The translations under genes and the position numbers were made by a program. Positions 30,998-42,095 of a DNA stretch of 64,000 nt are shown here, piece by piece. Source of the stretch: Plasmodiophora brassicae (lineage: Eukaryota; Endomyxa: Phytomyxea; Phytomyxea; Plasmodiophorida). Numbering within the stretch: the stretch's first letter is position 1; each line of letters begins with the position of its first letter. The notes under the pieces were generated by a model. That model did no database searches, was not told the DNA's origin, and saw only the letters and a program-made list of their open reading frames with translations. The stretch is taken from contig CP145420.1 of assembly GCA_036867785.1 (NCBI GenBank), positions 868,001 to 932,000 on the forward strand. Reading direction: 5' to 3'.

Positions 30998-32957
30998 TCA
31001 GCCGACAAGTTGCCGCAGGCGGATGATAATCGGTATGAGGTTGTGCCAGCGAGACAGCAGAACGGAGAACAGGTCATCCGATGGCGGTGGTCGTAGTGAA
31101 CGATATATGCCAGGGCATAACTCCAGCATAGTCCCGAAAGCGACCAACAACTTGATCATCAGAGCGTCTTGCGTTGTGCGCATGAAACAAGCGTTCAGCA
31201 ACTCCCTCAAAAGCGTGCGCTTATCCGCATCGCCCATTCGAGGTGCCATTAGGGCGTAATTGCCCATCAGCTCGATCGCAAAGAACGAGTCCAGCCCGTC
31301 GCCTTCGCAAATTAATGGCTTGCAAATGCCCATCATCTATGCATTGACATGAGCGGGGCTATGAAATAGACAAATGCGAATCTTACATGAGAAAAGGACG
31401 ACAGGGCAAACGAATGTGCAAAGTTGTGCTTAATAGCACACGCGGTCAAGTTGATAGCAAACGCGAGACCGATCTGCGTCACCGCCTCCGATTGCGTTTC
31501 GATGCAGATCGACGTTATTCGAGGGATCAGCGATGATGCCAGGGGGGATGACAGAATGCGTTCAGTGCCTGGTGACGGTGATGGTTAACGTTCGGACCGA
31601 AACATTACGCTCGGAGGAGGCACACCTGAACGATGTCGGATGACGCTGGCGAACAGCCCGATTACGTGGGCAGGAGCAATGACCATCACATCAAGCAGAA
31701 GCGTCAGGACGGCGAATTCCACATCCGATATTTCTGCACTGCTATCGGGAGCCGATATCCTTTAAACCCATTGTCAGATCCAGAGAGACCGGAGCTAACG
31801 CCATGCCGCACCGAGTTGCAAGGTCAACGAGGACATCCATTTGGTCTGGTGACAGGCGATCCAAGAATGGACGAGCAAGACGAATCGTGGAGATCACGTC
31901 TTGCAGCATTGATGCATCGACAACGATGAACGGCTGGCGCGCCGAGAAGATGTTCTGCTCTCTTGATTCCGCCCTGGGGGACGCCGACCCGCTGCGAGGA
32001 GCTGCTGACAATGTGTCAACGACTGACGCGACGCATCGCACACGACTTACGCAGGCATCGACATCGATGTGCAGAATTACTGCCGCAATCGCAGTAGAAG
32101 GCATCCGATGTCACGACCTCGGACAGATCGTGCCCTTCATGGCAGACCGCTGCACACGACAGGCACACGCCCCGTCCTTCGACTAACCCGCACGTCCTAC
32201 AGCACCGAAACTGCTGCGGGACGAAACGGTCTCTCGTGATCGAATAGGTACATATGCGGGCCCGAACAGCATGGGCTATGGCCATCGCTAGCCTGTCAGG
32301 TCTTCGGCCGCCCGCGCCTGACGACCACGTCAGGCATCGTCGGGAGGTGATCGACAGGCAGGGCTTACGAGGGGAGTTGAACAGGATGCCAACCAGTTGC
32401 GTGATCTGGGGTGGTGTGAGGGGCGTGTCGATGTCGGGATCGTCCTCATGATCGAGCAGCCATTCCATGGCGGCCTGCGTGTCGCGGTTGTTCAGGAGCA
32501 GGGCCTTGACGACACGGGATTCGGGGAACCCCATGGCAACGAGTGGTTCGCGAGCGGCCGCCGTAACGGATCCGTGCAGCAATGCGATCGCCTCATGGAA
32601 CGGAATTTCGACGTAGCCGTTGGACTCTTCCAGCGCAAGCCCAGACGCCCTCTGCAACGGGGTCGTTTCGAGCGAGGGCTCTATGCGGACCGCTTCCGCA
32701 GCCCTCGTCCGCCGCTCCGGATCGATAACGAACGCGACAACGTGCACATTCGCGGACGCGTCGGACGGGAACGACGCCAGTGCGGCGTCGTCGTCGAGAA
32801 GCGACCCGGATCGGACCACGGCGACGAGCTCGGGCGCGACGCCCAGTCGCAGGGCGATCCGCTGGCGAAGTTGCCGTGCAGTCGCGCACCCGGACAACGA
32901 CAGCAGCTGCCGTTGCCGGTCCGGCTGGACGACGCGCACGACGCAGTCAACCGCCAT
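30998..32957 (-). CDS. UBL–UBA–UBR-box protein
   Basis: N-terminal ubiquitin-like domain (MAVDCVVRVVQPDRQRQLLS to ASANVHVVAF, about 1–75). A UBA domain follows near residues 130–175 (PLVAMGFPESRVVKALLLNN, AAMEWLLDHED). A UBR box follows (QQFRCCRTCGLVEGRGVCLS, CHEGHDLSEV, FYCDCG), the zinc fold that reads N-degrons in UBR ligases. Downstream helical exons include FIVVDASMLQDVISTIRLAR, LDRLSPDQMDVLVDLATRCG and, separated by about 400 bp, LLRELLNACFMRTTQDALMI. Joins between the last exons were not all fixed, so the 3' boundary is the last plausible stop. No RING or HECT domain is visible. It is likely a ubiquitin-pathway adaptor. Confidence 0.6.
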
Positions 32958-33459
32958 ATTCGGTCGGCAACGGATCACGCCGACTGCATCGACAAAATGG
33001 GTACTCGGCCCACGCCAGCGGCCTTCGCCCCAAAAATCCCCATGGCGCCGCACCGTTGGAACGCGTGCGACGGCCCGGGAAGGTGGCCTTCGACCACGGA
33101 TGTGTCAACAAGGCACGCCCGCGGTCGACCGTGTCGGACAGCCATCGGCGATATCAGCGCGCCGTAGGCTGAGAAGCGCTTCAGGCGCCGGATCGATACG
33201 CGCGTCACGGCTCGTGAGGAACGGCGGCAACAATCCGAAACCGGACATGTGGCGCGTGGACGTCGTGTGGATGCCGTGCTTTCGCGTCTGGGGTCTTGCT
33301 GTGCATTCGTAGCCGTGTCCTGAAGTATGTATTTGGTCGCGTAATGCGTTGTTGGTCGTCTATGGCCGGACCGTTCAACGTCTCCGGCCTGTAGAACCCA
33401 TTGTCGCGAGATCAGGACACGATCTGTCCGATCTCGATCAGCGGCGAGATCGCCTGCTC
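32958..33459. other. 5' flank of the UBR-box gene, no gene seen
   Basis: Frames here on either strand are shadows or lack motifs. The promoter of the minus-strand UBL–UBA–UBR gene should lie at its left end. Confidence 0.4.
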
Positions 33460-34400
33460 CCGCGTGGGCTTGCACTGCGTTACCGTAAATTCCTGATCTG
33501 TGACGATGACCAGAAGGAGGTGAACGTCTATCAGTACCTCCCCAACACGACCCAGCATGCATCCGGTGCGGTCCGCCAGGGTGCTGTACGAAACACTGTA
33601 CTGTTTTAGTTGGTGTGGCTGGTTGTACCGCAAATGCCCGTTAAGGTCGTCAGGGGTATGTACTTCGATGATCACGCCAGTGGGGTGTACGGGTTGTTCT
33701 TGGTTGACTCCCCTTTCCTGCGCTTGTACGCGTTCATCAGCGGCCAGGAGAACATTCGAGAACAACCGCGGGCGTTCTGAAATGCAAGTCGAAATGTCAC
33801 GTTGTTGTCGGCCGACACACGATGATGATCCTGACCCGCCTCTACGACACACTGTGAGGGACACTGGACACAATGCTTCAGAACCACCCGGACACAATCA
33901 ACTTTGCGCATCGCATGCTGTCCTTATCTGCGAACCCAGCTACGTTCAGTACGGCACGCACGTATTCCAACAACGACCGCCGTTAGCGCCCATCGATACC
34001 TGACCGACTTTAAGAACGTTCACGAGCCCCGGTTCGTCGCCAGTGAATTGGTCATTCTATCGAAACCTTTTCGCATGGGCCCGTCAAAGTCGGTCATCTA
34101 TAGATTGGCGCTAATGACAGAGACGTAGGAATCCCGGGCACCGCATTGCTGTATTCGTGGCCGATACGTCCCATATCGCTGGCCTGGCGGGCCTCCAAAC
34201 GCCGTTCTCGAGTTGGCCAATCAATCTACCTCGGGATGCAGATCCATCATCAGGCGCCTGTCGTGACTGGGTGGTCCTCGATGGTGACGACGGACACGAT
34301 AACCATAGACGCCGAACATTTCAGCAGAGGTGCCCGGCAACTACGGGCCCGGTGCTGCGAATATCAGGCGGCGTAGCAGAAACGTTTCTCTGCTACGACC
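33460..34400 (+). CDS. Coding-like stretch of unknown gene
   Basis: Several adjoining plus-strand frames look like exons of one gene but I cannot assemble it with confidence. They read LRYRKFLICDDDQKEVNVYQ and YLPNTTQH (to about 33570), then MPVKVVRGMYFDDHASGVYG followed by LFLVDSPFLRLYAFISGQEN with a stop near 33780. Farther on are YLTDFKNVHEPRFVASELVI (about 34000) and SIYLGMQIHHQAPVVTGWSS (about 34225). No family is recognised. Part of this may be unrelated or non-coding, and boundaries are approximate. Confidence 0.3.
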
Positions 34401-34667
34401 AGGTCGGGCACCAGCCAAGCGACACACTATCAGGAAGGATGTGTGGCACTCAGGATAAGAACCACAAATTGGAGGATCTGTGGCAAAGGTTGCCCCTTGA
34501 AGACGGCTGCCAATGGCACATCGTAGACTCATTCCCCAGCGCGCGTCGGGCTGCAGATGCACTGTGGTTGTGGTCTCCTGTCCTCCAAACAGTCGAACAA
34601 CACGCTCCGTAAAAATGCATTCAATATTGCGGGTCGGCCAGCGGGCGTCTGGGGTCGCTTCGACGAT

Positions 34668-36863
34668 ATGACAATGACGATCGTGCCGCTGGGCGAACCG
34701 GTACCGGCGACGTTCGATCGGCGCGTTTCGCCGTTGAACGTGTGCCTGTGCACGCTGGTGATGCACTATGCGGAGGTGGCCGGCAGCTCGCTGGCGCGGG
34801 CGCTGCTGGACCTGACGCAGCGCAGCGCGGGCCCGTACGAGATGTCGCTTGGGGAATTGCGGCAGTGCCTAGTTCGACGAGGTCTCAGCGACGCCGAAGA
34901 ATACCTGTCGGACATCGTTGGCGGTGTCCAGTACCCAGACGACATCGTCGACCTGTTCGCCGACTTTGACCGGACGATCAACATCAGCACGTCGGAAAAC
35001 GAGTACAGCTCGCCGATCGTCAGTGGCACTGTGTCCATCCAGTCGTCGCATTGGTCTTACGCTTGCTAATGTAGCATCGGGCGTCGCCGTTCGGCGTGTT
35101 CCTCAGGGAGATTGTGCTGGCGTTCAATTTGCTTCCATTTTCGGGCGTCGCTCGACTCTTTGACGAGTTCGTCGCCTTCTGCGCACAAGATTCGGGCAAG
35201 CCAAAGCCGGCTACCCGATTATTGTCCCAGTACGTTCACGAGCAAATAGCTGCAATTCAAGGCAGGCGCTTGGTTGGTCCGGTTGACGTCCCCGAGCACT
35301 GAAACATCGCCCTTGTAGCGTCGATTGGCCATGCCTCGTATGGAGACACGGAGGACATGATCGGCAACTTGTTGGCAGCAGGGTGCGCTGATGCTATCCC
35401 TCAGATCCACTATCTTCGGTTCTTGAACTGCATGTACCACAAGGAATTTGCTGGTGCGGTTGCCAGCCTACACCGTTTCTTTGATCGCAGCGGATTGCTC
35501 GGCGGGTCTTCGCCGCAGAACCAGTATGCGCTTCTCAGCCTCTCTGTGCTGCACTATACCTTCAACAACACGTTGCTTGCAAAGCAGGTAGGTGCGGTTG
35601 CCCGCTCTTTCCGCACAGCCAAACCCAATGTTGGTACAGGCCCTGAACGAATGCACCAGAATCGCGCTGCAGTACAACGATTCGAATTGTTTGCTTCGCG
35701 CACTGTCAATGGCGTCCGCCATTGAAATGGACAGCTGCCAATCGGAAAAGGCTACTCGCCTGCTTCTGAGAAGTGTGTACCAGGTCATCGTTGATGGTGT
35801 CCATAACCCGAAGTAGGTCTTCGCGGTGATGCTTGCGGAACCCACTTTGCTCTGACATCCTTGTCAGTCGTGCGGCAATTGCAAGTCTCGATGCTGAGAA
35901 CTTCCTCAATGTAGCGTCACACCTTCTTCAGGGAGGTGACGCTTGTAACGTCGGTAGGTCCCCTTTCCTCCGCTCATTATCTCCCGCCGAGGTCACTAAT
36001 GCTGGGTTTTGACAGATTTCAAGGTCGTTTGGGATCGGCTGCACAGCAGCCTTCTCTGTTTGGATAACTTGTCGCATGCCGATCCGGAACACTACCTCGT
36101 GCAAACGAAACAGGACGGTGTCCGATCTGCAATCTGGCGTGCCATTTCCAATCGGGCTCTGGAAAGCATTTACCAGGATCGGCAACGCAATCGAGTACCA
36201 ACGGACACGCAGGTCCACAGCCTGAACGCAACGTGCAGTAAATCGGCGCCCTTCGAGACCGATTTCTGTCGCGTTCGGCGTCGAGTTGAAGACCTGCTGG
36301 ACGCGCGCTCTTTCAGTAATGCCCTGGCGGTGGCCGACTCTCTCCGGGAACAGTGCAATCGCCGGAGGGAACTATCGCTTCAAGCTGGCGCGAGTCTGAT
36401 GTGCATCCACATCCATCATCGTGCCCGTGCCGCTCTCCAATACGTTCATTTCCTATTGCAATGCGGATGCATTGCGACCCATATGCAATCACTGACGCTC
36501 AACCTCCTTGGCGCCATCAACACCGCCATGGTGCACCTGTCGATGGACGCCCCTGAACTCGCATTACGACTTCTGAAAGGCGCTATGCCCGATATTCTAG
36601 AGCAGCTGCCTCCTGACGACAAGGCCAGGGCCTTCATTCTCGTGGCGAAATGCTACATCCGCCTATCGCTGCAAGCGTCATCGGCATCGGCCTTTGACCG
36701 GGCGGTTCAGGTGCTCGCTGCTGCGCGGCAATGGTCTGACGCGCCCCGTCAGATGGAGATCGCGTACTACCTCGCCCTGGTATGGCATCACCTCGGGCGC
36801 CGGGACAAACGCGACCGATACGCTGCCGAATTCAACCAGCTCCGAGCCCTGTCATGCCGATAG
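34668..36863 (+). CDS. ANAPC5: Anaphase-promoting complex subunit 5
   Basis: TPR-rich scaffold subunit of the APC/C ubiquitin ligase. Starts MTMTIVPLGEPVPATFDRRV. The N-terminal helical part (VSPLNVCLCTLVMHYAEVAG) leads, after an intron, to GVFLREIVLAFNLLPFSGVA, matching the human VGLFLRHMILAYSKLSFSQV. The APC5 signature follows: AVASLHRFFDRSGLLGG, YALLSLSVLHYTFNNTLLAK, then CTRIALQYNDSNCLLRALSM. The last exon (about 36010–36863) ends with LEQLPPDDKARAFILVAKCY and EIAYYLALVWHHLGRRDKRD, matching the human C-terminus (KGRAMFLVAKC…ARLYHTLGKTQERNR). About five short introns. The frame was followed by homology; the region 35800–36010 is the least certain. Confidence 0.82.
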
Positions 36864-36947
36864 TACACACACACAGACACATCTGGGATTAACACACGTT
36901 GCTAGGTGTATTTAATGGGGCGCGTTTGTCTTTCGGGTCGTCATCGA

Positions 36948-37520
36948 TTACCAGTGATTGCCGTCCTGGTGCGGGTCAAAGCTGGGGCCGCCGCTGCCGG
37001 TGGGACCTGTGAACGACCCGGTGCCAGGGTTGGGTCCACCGAACAGGCCACCGCCGGCGCCACCCATGCCTGAAGGACCGAATCCGCCGGGACCTCCTAC
37101 GCCGTCCTGGCTGCCGAAACCTCCAGGGCCGCCGAATCCGCCACCGCCGCCGCCCATGCCGCCAGCACCACCAGCGGAGCCGAACGGGTCAGATCCAGCG
37201 AAACCGCCGCCTCCACCTCGTCCACCACCGAACATTTGTTGCTGCTGCTCTCGCGGGACGCCTTTCACGTACTCGCCGAGCGGGCCGGTGACGTTCGACG
37301 CCCTGATCCGCCCGTCCTCGCCTTTCTCGACCTCGAACTCAACCTGCTCGCCTTCGGCCAGCGACCGGAACCCTTGGGCGTGGATCGCCGTCTGGTGCAC
37401 GAAGACGTCGTCGCCGCCGTCGTGCGGCGTTATGAACCCGAACCCTTTCGTGACGTTGAAGAACTTGACGATGCCGGACGAGCGGCTCATGTGGCGCACG
37501 GATCGACGCAGGGACAGCAT
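36948..37520 (-). CDS. Cold-shock-domain / glycine-rich RNA-binding protein
   Basis: One cold-shock domain near the N-terminus ([53 protein letters not shown]) with both RNA-binding motifs KGFGFI and VFVH intact. A tail of about 100 residues rich in Gly, Pro, Phe and Met follows, with GGGRGGGGG and FGGPGGFG blocks. This layout is shared with plant and protist CSD–glycine-rich RNA chaperones and suggests single-stranded nucleic acid binding. Start is 37520 ([16 protein letters not shown]) or 37490 (MSRSSG). It is intronless and converges with APC5 across about 85 bp. Confidence 0.9.
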   Translation of the reverse strand: MLSLRRSVRHMSRSSGIVKFFNVTKGFGFITPHDGGDDVFVHQTAIHAQGFRSLAEGEQVEFEVEKGEDGRIRASNVTGPLGEYVKGVPREQQQQMFGGGRGGGGGFAGSDPFGSAGGAGGMGGGGGGFGGPGGFGSQDGVGGPGGFGPSGMGGAGGGLFGGPNPGTGSFTGPTGSGGPSFDPHQDGNHW

Positions 37521-38001
37521 GGCGGGGCGATGCGAGACCGACGACGACGGCTACGACACTCGACGACGATCAGCGCAATCGCAAACTGACCGCTTGCGCA
37601 ATGCAGCAACCCCCGGGAAGATGCGGGCGTCCCCTTGCGGACTCCGCGACGGCGTTCGCGCCAGTCGCACCCCGCGCCGCCGCCTTAACCGGCCATCCCC
37701 GGCTTTTACGTTACACCGGCTACGCAGCCGCCAATGCGTTCCCGTGGTGTTGTTGCCCGGCCGGATCGGGTTTGCTTTGCGGCCGGTGCGACGGCGACTA
37801 CCTGCTGTGTATTGCAGGTGACGTTTTAAGCTCGCTGCGGCTTGCGCGATATGACCACGCCAGTCTTGCGTAGCAACATTCCAGAATGGAATGACGTTCT
37901 GCGTGTCGATCCGTCGTTCGAGTGCGTTCTCGAGTGTCTAGAATGGGCGGGGCGACGACGATGACGTGCCATTGGTGTATGCGACAGGTTGGGCGAGCAG
38001 G
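37521..38001. other. Divergent intergenic region
   Basis: 480 bp between the divergent cold-shock and four-helix membrane protein genes. It probably contains both promoters. Open frames in it have no motif and no good splice partners. Confidence 0.4.
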
Positions 38002-38502
38002 ATGAGCAACATCGTGAGCCAGGGCTGGTATGGGTTGTGGACATCGGGACGCGGCGACGTCCGCGCCTTGATTGGCCTGGTTGGCCTGCTGCAAGTCTTT
38101 GCGGCCGGGTTCGCGATTTCGTCATGGGTGGCGGCCGGTGCGATCATGAAGGCCGCCGGGTTCCAGTTCGCGCTCGTCTGGACATCGTTCCTCGTCATTG
38201 GTGTCGCCTTTGGCGTGGCGACCTTCGTCGTGCGGCCTGAGTTTCGCGCACACTGCACCATGGGCGCCATTGTTGCGTTGTCCGCGCTAATGGGCCAGGT
38301 CGGGCTGATTTCCGCCGTCCAATTCGCGAACACCACGGTCCAGTCGTTCACCGCCGTCTCCGTCTTCTCGGCGATCCTGGCCATCCTCTTCACGGCGACC
38401 GCCGCCCTCGTCTACCACCTGCGCCACGATATCGTCCCGGAACCCGCTCTCCGCGTCTCCGATCCTCTGCCCGCGATCCCATCCCCGCACGTCATCGTTT
38501 GA
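38002..38502 (+). CDS. Four-helix membrane protein (MARVEL-like topology)
   Basis: 166 residues from MSNIVSQGWYGLW. There are four hydrophobic segments: ALIGLVGLLQVFAAGFAISS, FALVWTSFLVIGVAFGVATF, MGAIVALSALMGQVGLISAV and SAILAILFTATAALVYHLRH. A short cytosolic tail (EPALRVSDPLPAIPSPHVIV) ends it. Length and spacing recall MARVEL or similar tetraspan proteins of vesicle membranes, but I see no diagnostic motif. The start is chosen because upstream sequence in the frame is not coding-like. Confidence 0.65.
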   Translation: MSNIVSQGWYGLWTSGRGDVRALIGLVGLLQVFAAGFAISSWVAAGAIMKAAGFQFALVWTSFLVIGVAFGVATFVVRPEFRAHCTMGAIVALSALMGQVGLISAVQFANTTVQSFTAVSVFSAILAILFTATAALVYHLRHDIVPEPALRVSDPLPAIPSPHVIV

Positions 38503-38885
38503 TCCTCGAATGGATCATCGCCCTGCGCTATTATTAGGTTCAGACCCGTCCGCCCGCAATCAGTAAACGGCAGCGCAGCAAAAGCATTCGCGAAAGGTAT
38601 CTGGTTTATTATTCCAATGGGGCGCCTGCGGCGCACGTCGTAGAAGAAACCCCGCGAACCTGCTCCGGACCGGGTACGCGGCGACGCGCCGGACAGCACG
38701 CCGCCTGCGTGGGCGGGGTGCGAGTGGGCCACCCGAGACGGCGCCGCCGCACAATTCAGCGCGGGAGGGGCGAAAGATTTTGCGGGCGATGGAGAGAAAC
38801 GTCGATCTTTTGGTCTGGGCAAATCTGGCTTGGGGCGCGCCGGCGCGGACGGCATTCCGATATCGACCGGCGGCGGCGCGCGACA

Positions 38886-39969
38886 ATGGGCGGGGGCGGC
38901 GCTCATCATGACCAGCAGGGGCCGTTCGGCGCCATGCACTTCGTCAAGGGCGCGCTGTCCGGCGGCATCTGCTGCGGGATCACGCACGGCGCCATGTGCC
39001 CGATCGACGTCGTCAAGACGCGGATCCAGCTCGAGCCGCAGACGTACAACCGGGGCATGATTGCAGCGTTCCGGCAAGTCGTCGCGAACGAAGGCGCCTC
39101 GGCGCTGGCCACTGGCCTGGGCCCGACCGCCGTCGGGTACTTCGTCCAGGGGTGGTTCAAGTTTGGCGGCGTCGAATTCTTCAAGGTGCAGGCCGCCGAC
39201 GCCCTCGGCGTCGAGCGCTCCTGGAACCTTCGTTTCCCAATCTACCTTGGCGCCGCCGCCGCCGCCGAATTCATTGCCGACATCTTCCTATGTCCGCTTG
39301 AGGTATGATCAGTCGAACCGTCGTCGTCGTCGTCGTCCAGCGCGCTCACTGCCGTCCGCCCCTCCACAGGCGACCAGAATTCGGCTCGTGTCCAACCCGA
39401 AGTACGCGTCCGGTTTGATGACGGCGTTCCCCAAGATCCTGAAGAACGAGGGCGTCATCAAGGGGTTCTACAGCGGGTTCGGCCCGATTCTGTTCAAGCA
39501 GATCCCGTACACGATGGCGAAGTTCGCCGTCCAGGGTTGGGCCGCCGAGAAGATCTACGTCGGCATGGTCCGTTTCGGCGCGTCGGTGCATGAGCGTCCC
39601 GTGCTGACGGATAGCGTTTCTGCAGAACAAGACGCCGACGGAATGCACCGACGGGCAGAACGTAGCCGTCAACCTCGGCTCAGGCGTTATCGCCGGTGTG
39701 GCGGCGGCCGTTATCTCTCACCCGGCCGACACGCTCCTGTCGCTGGTCAACAAGGAGGGTGCCGGAGGCACAGGCAGCATCGGCAGCCGCCTGTGGAACT
39801 TGGCGAAGGAGACCGGGTTCAAGAAACTGTGTGTGAATGGCCTCGGCGCGCGATGCATCATGATTGGTACCTTGACGGCCGGGCAGTTCGCCATCTTCGA
39901 CTACATCATGACCGTCACGGGTGCCACGAAGTTCCACTTCACGGACCCGAGCGGCGACGGGCACCATTA
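38886..39969 (+). CDS. SLC25A3: Mitochondrial phosphate carrier (SLC25A3 type)
   Basis: Inner-membrane carrier importing phosphate for ATP synthesis. Starts [20 protein letters not shown]. First repeat: [15 protein letters not shown] (PxD/ExxK/R) and FQQ-region [17 protein letters not shown]. Second repeat spans the intron 39303–39369: DIFLCPLE joined to [15 protein letters not shown], then [20 protein letters not shown], a phosphate-carrier hallmark. Another intron (GTCCG…CTGCAG, about 39570–39630) joins AEKIYVGM to [15 protein letters not shown]. Third repeat: [17 protein letters not shown] and [20 protein letters not shown]. The ending is [11 protein letters not shown]. The N-terminus is shorter than in animal homologues. 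A long frame overlapping it (39061–40386) is a shadow. Confidence 0.95.
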
Positions 39970-40300
39970 AGCGCATGGGGTCGCTGGGCCATCGCGATCG
40001 GTTCCCCGCGCGCCTGCATTATCATCACTGTCCTAATACAACCCCCAGTGCACACATCGGCGGGGGCGACGTGCGCAGACCCTGCCGTCTGCCGTGATCC
40101 CGGGCAGGAGCGCGCGTACGTTGACTCACATCGAGTTCCCCGCGTTGACTCACGTCCTCTGAATATGTGCCCCTTCGCCTGGGCCGTATCTTCTGCCCTC
40201 AAAACGACAACTCGATACGTTATTCAAAGACGGCGTCCGCTCCCCAGGTCACCCGGGCAAGCACGAAGTCCCTCGCGACGCAGGGAACGGACTGTCGTTC
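39970..40300. other. Intergenic region, nothing seen
   Basis: 331 bp between the phosphate carrier and the DM13-like gene, both on the plus strand. No gene or repeat supported; it should hold the carrier's 3' end and the next promoter. Confidence 0.4.
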
Positions 40301-40807
40301 ATGTGCGGTCGCTTCACCAGCTTCATCGTCGTCCCAGTAGTGCTAGCGGTAATTGGGTTCTCGATCTATGTCGCGGCGACCTATAAGCCGACGGCTGCCC
40401 GCCCGGAAGACTCGCCGTACGCTATGGACGAGGAGAACTGGTCGGGCACCAACCTAGTGTCCGCCCGGTTCCATCCGGATCGCGCCAGCCCGGTCCAAAT
40501 TCAAGGCGTGATGATCGCCCGGGATTCCCCCGACCACGGGCAGTACCTTCGCTTCGAGAACGTGAAGGTGGATGGCGGCGACCCGCCAAACATGGTCCTG
40601 TTCCTCACGGGAGCGTCGTTCCCCGTTGCTCCGACCGGAGACGTCGTGTCGCCTGTCGAGCTCGACGGCACACCCGATGGGCTGTTCTTCAAGACGGGAT
40701 CCTTCAACCAGCCGCTCAACTTCGAGTTCAGCCCGGCCCGCTACCACGGGGCGATTCTCTGGGACATGGACCAGAACGTGCTCGTGGCGAATGCGTCGTT
40801 CGAATGA
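40301..40807 (+). CDS. Single-pass membrane protein with DM13-like domain
   Basis: 168 residues, one exon. One N-terminal membrane segment ([20 protein letters not shown]), then a linker and a beta-rich domain. The domain order [58 protein letters not shown] and [19 protein letters not shown] fits the DM13 fold (electron-transfer-associated domain), especially the LRFExxxxDGGxPxxxxxL core. The assignment is by pattern only. It is probably an extracellular or lumenal domain anchored by a signal anchor. Convergent with the TspO-like gene. Confidence 0.55.
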   Translation: MCGRFTSFIVVPVVLAVIGFSIYVAATYKPTAARPEDSPYAMDEENWSGTNLVSARFHPDRASPVQIQGVMIARDSPDHGQYLRFENVKVDGGDPPNMVLFLTGASFPVAPTGDVVSPVELDGTPDGLFFKTGSFNQPLNFEFSPARYHGAILWDMDQNVLVANASFE

Positions 40808-40914
40808 TGACGACAACCTGCTCATATATAAACCTGTGGACACTTTCGTTTATTAGCAGCGCAAGTGCCCCCAGAGACGGGGAGGGGCACAAAGGTCGCG
40901 CGATTCGTAACGCT

Positions 40915-41893
40915 CTACAATCCTTGGATGGACAGGAAGTCGGCACGTCCATCGCTGACAGCCGGCGATTGCTGGCCGGAGCTGATATGCCGGCGGCCGC
41001 GTACGACATACGTGCCGAGGCGAACGACAACGCCGCCCACCAATGCAGAGATGGCGTACATGCTGGCCGTCTGGACGAGGGACGCCGCCTGGACCTTTGC
41101 TTCGATGGACATTGCGATCAGGCCCCAGAGAGCGCCGACCACGTAGACGACGTCGGTGGCGACCGACAAGGCCAGGAGCCCGAGAACGGTGACGACGCCG
41201 ATGGCGATCTCGGCGTCGAGGTCGGTGAAGACCTTGTGCTCGCTGACGACCACTGCCGCGTTCGTGCACGCGAGCACCGTCACCCAACCAAAGTACAGCG
41301 AGAACGGGGACAGGACGGTCAGGACGTTCTACACGACGGCGCATCAGCCACGTCAGACAATTCGGGGGCATGGACGGATGATGCAGGACGCACCAGGACG
41401 GACGAGCGCACAGGCTTGAACACGCGCGTGCAGGTCCAGATAGCGAGCAGCGACGCCCACAGCGCGGCAATGACGATCAACGCGAAGGAGACGTAGTCAT
41501 TGGAGATGAGGATGAACCATCCGGCGTTGAGGAAACATGTGACGGGGAACAGGATGTCCAGGTCTACGACGACAAGTCAGTCGAGGTGCGGGCGAATCGG
41601 GTCCCCGAACGAGACCTACCCAGGCGACGATCCGTGGTCCAGAGGAACCTGGTGGCGAACGCCAGCAGGAGAAGATAGACGGCACCCCAGGCGTACGCGA
41701 ACGAATACGACGCCAGCGAGATCGGCGTCGGGTGCCGGTCGGCGACATTGGCGGCCGCGTTCGGGAAGACGGACGACGTCCGGGTGATGGCCAGGCCGTT
41801 GACGGCGAGCATGCCGGCGAACACGACGAGGTTGACGATCGCCGGCCAGGACATTGCGGCGCCCGGGCCACCGCACGGCTTCCCCAGCGCCAT
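40915..41893 (-). CDS. TspO/MBR-like five-helix membrane protein
   Basis: Member of a tryptophan-rich sensory-protein-like family. Helix 1: SWPAIVNLVVFAGMLAVNGL, then the loop NVADRHPTPISLASYSFAYA and helix 2 WGAVYLLLLAFATRFLW. A middle exon reads LDILFPVTCFLNAGWFILIS and VSFALIVIAALWASLLAIW. The last exon has SPFSLYFGWVTVLACTNAAV, the PFSLYxGW motif shared with bacterial TspO-like proteins, then IGVVTVLGLLALSVATDVVY and VVGALWGLIAMSIEAKV. Two short introns (around 41570–41600 and 41310–41370). Start MALGKPCGG at 41893. It would sit in an organelle or plasma membrane; the ligand is unknown. Confidence 0.7.
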
Positions 41894-42095
41894 TCGGGGC
41901 AACAGCAATTCGTGTTATCGACAGCGGCAGCACGCCGGCGGCGACGTTCCGCTGTGTGACCGACTGGCGACGCGATGTCGTTCCGCCCAATGCGCTGCCC
42001 CTGCCGTTACAGCCGCGGGCGCTGTCGGCACACACAGCGCGCCGAAACGCGACGACTGGGGCGGGGGCAGCAGAGACATTCATTCGTGGCGCTGT

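Noticed and set aside
32397-33312. Long plus-strand frames over the UBR-box gene
   Set aside because: Composition is that of an antisense shadow in GC-rich DNA; the minus strand carries UBL, UBA and UBR motifs.
34157-34612. Plus-strand frame before APC5 as a separate gene
   Set aside because: No motif, no convincing splice partners, and competing frames on both strands look equally random.
37000-37800. Pro-rich plus-strand frame opposite the cold-shock gene
   Set aside because: It is the antisense of the Gly-rich tail and has no independent support.
39061-40386. A 441-residue plus-strand open frame
   Set aside because: It is an out-of-frame shadow of the phosphate carrier and its flank, rich in Arg/Pro/Ser with no motif; the true frame matches SLC25A3 throughout.
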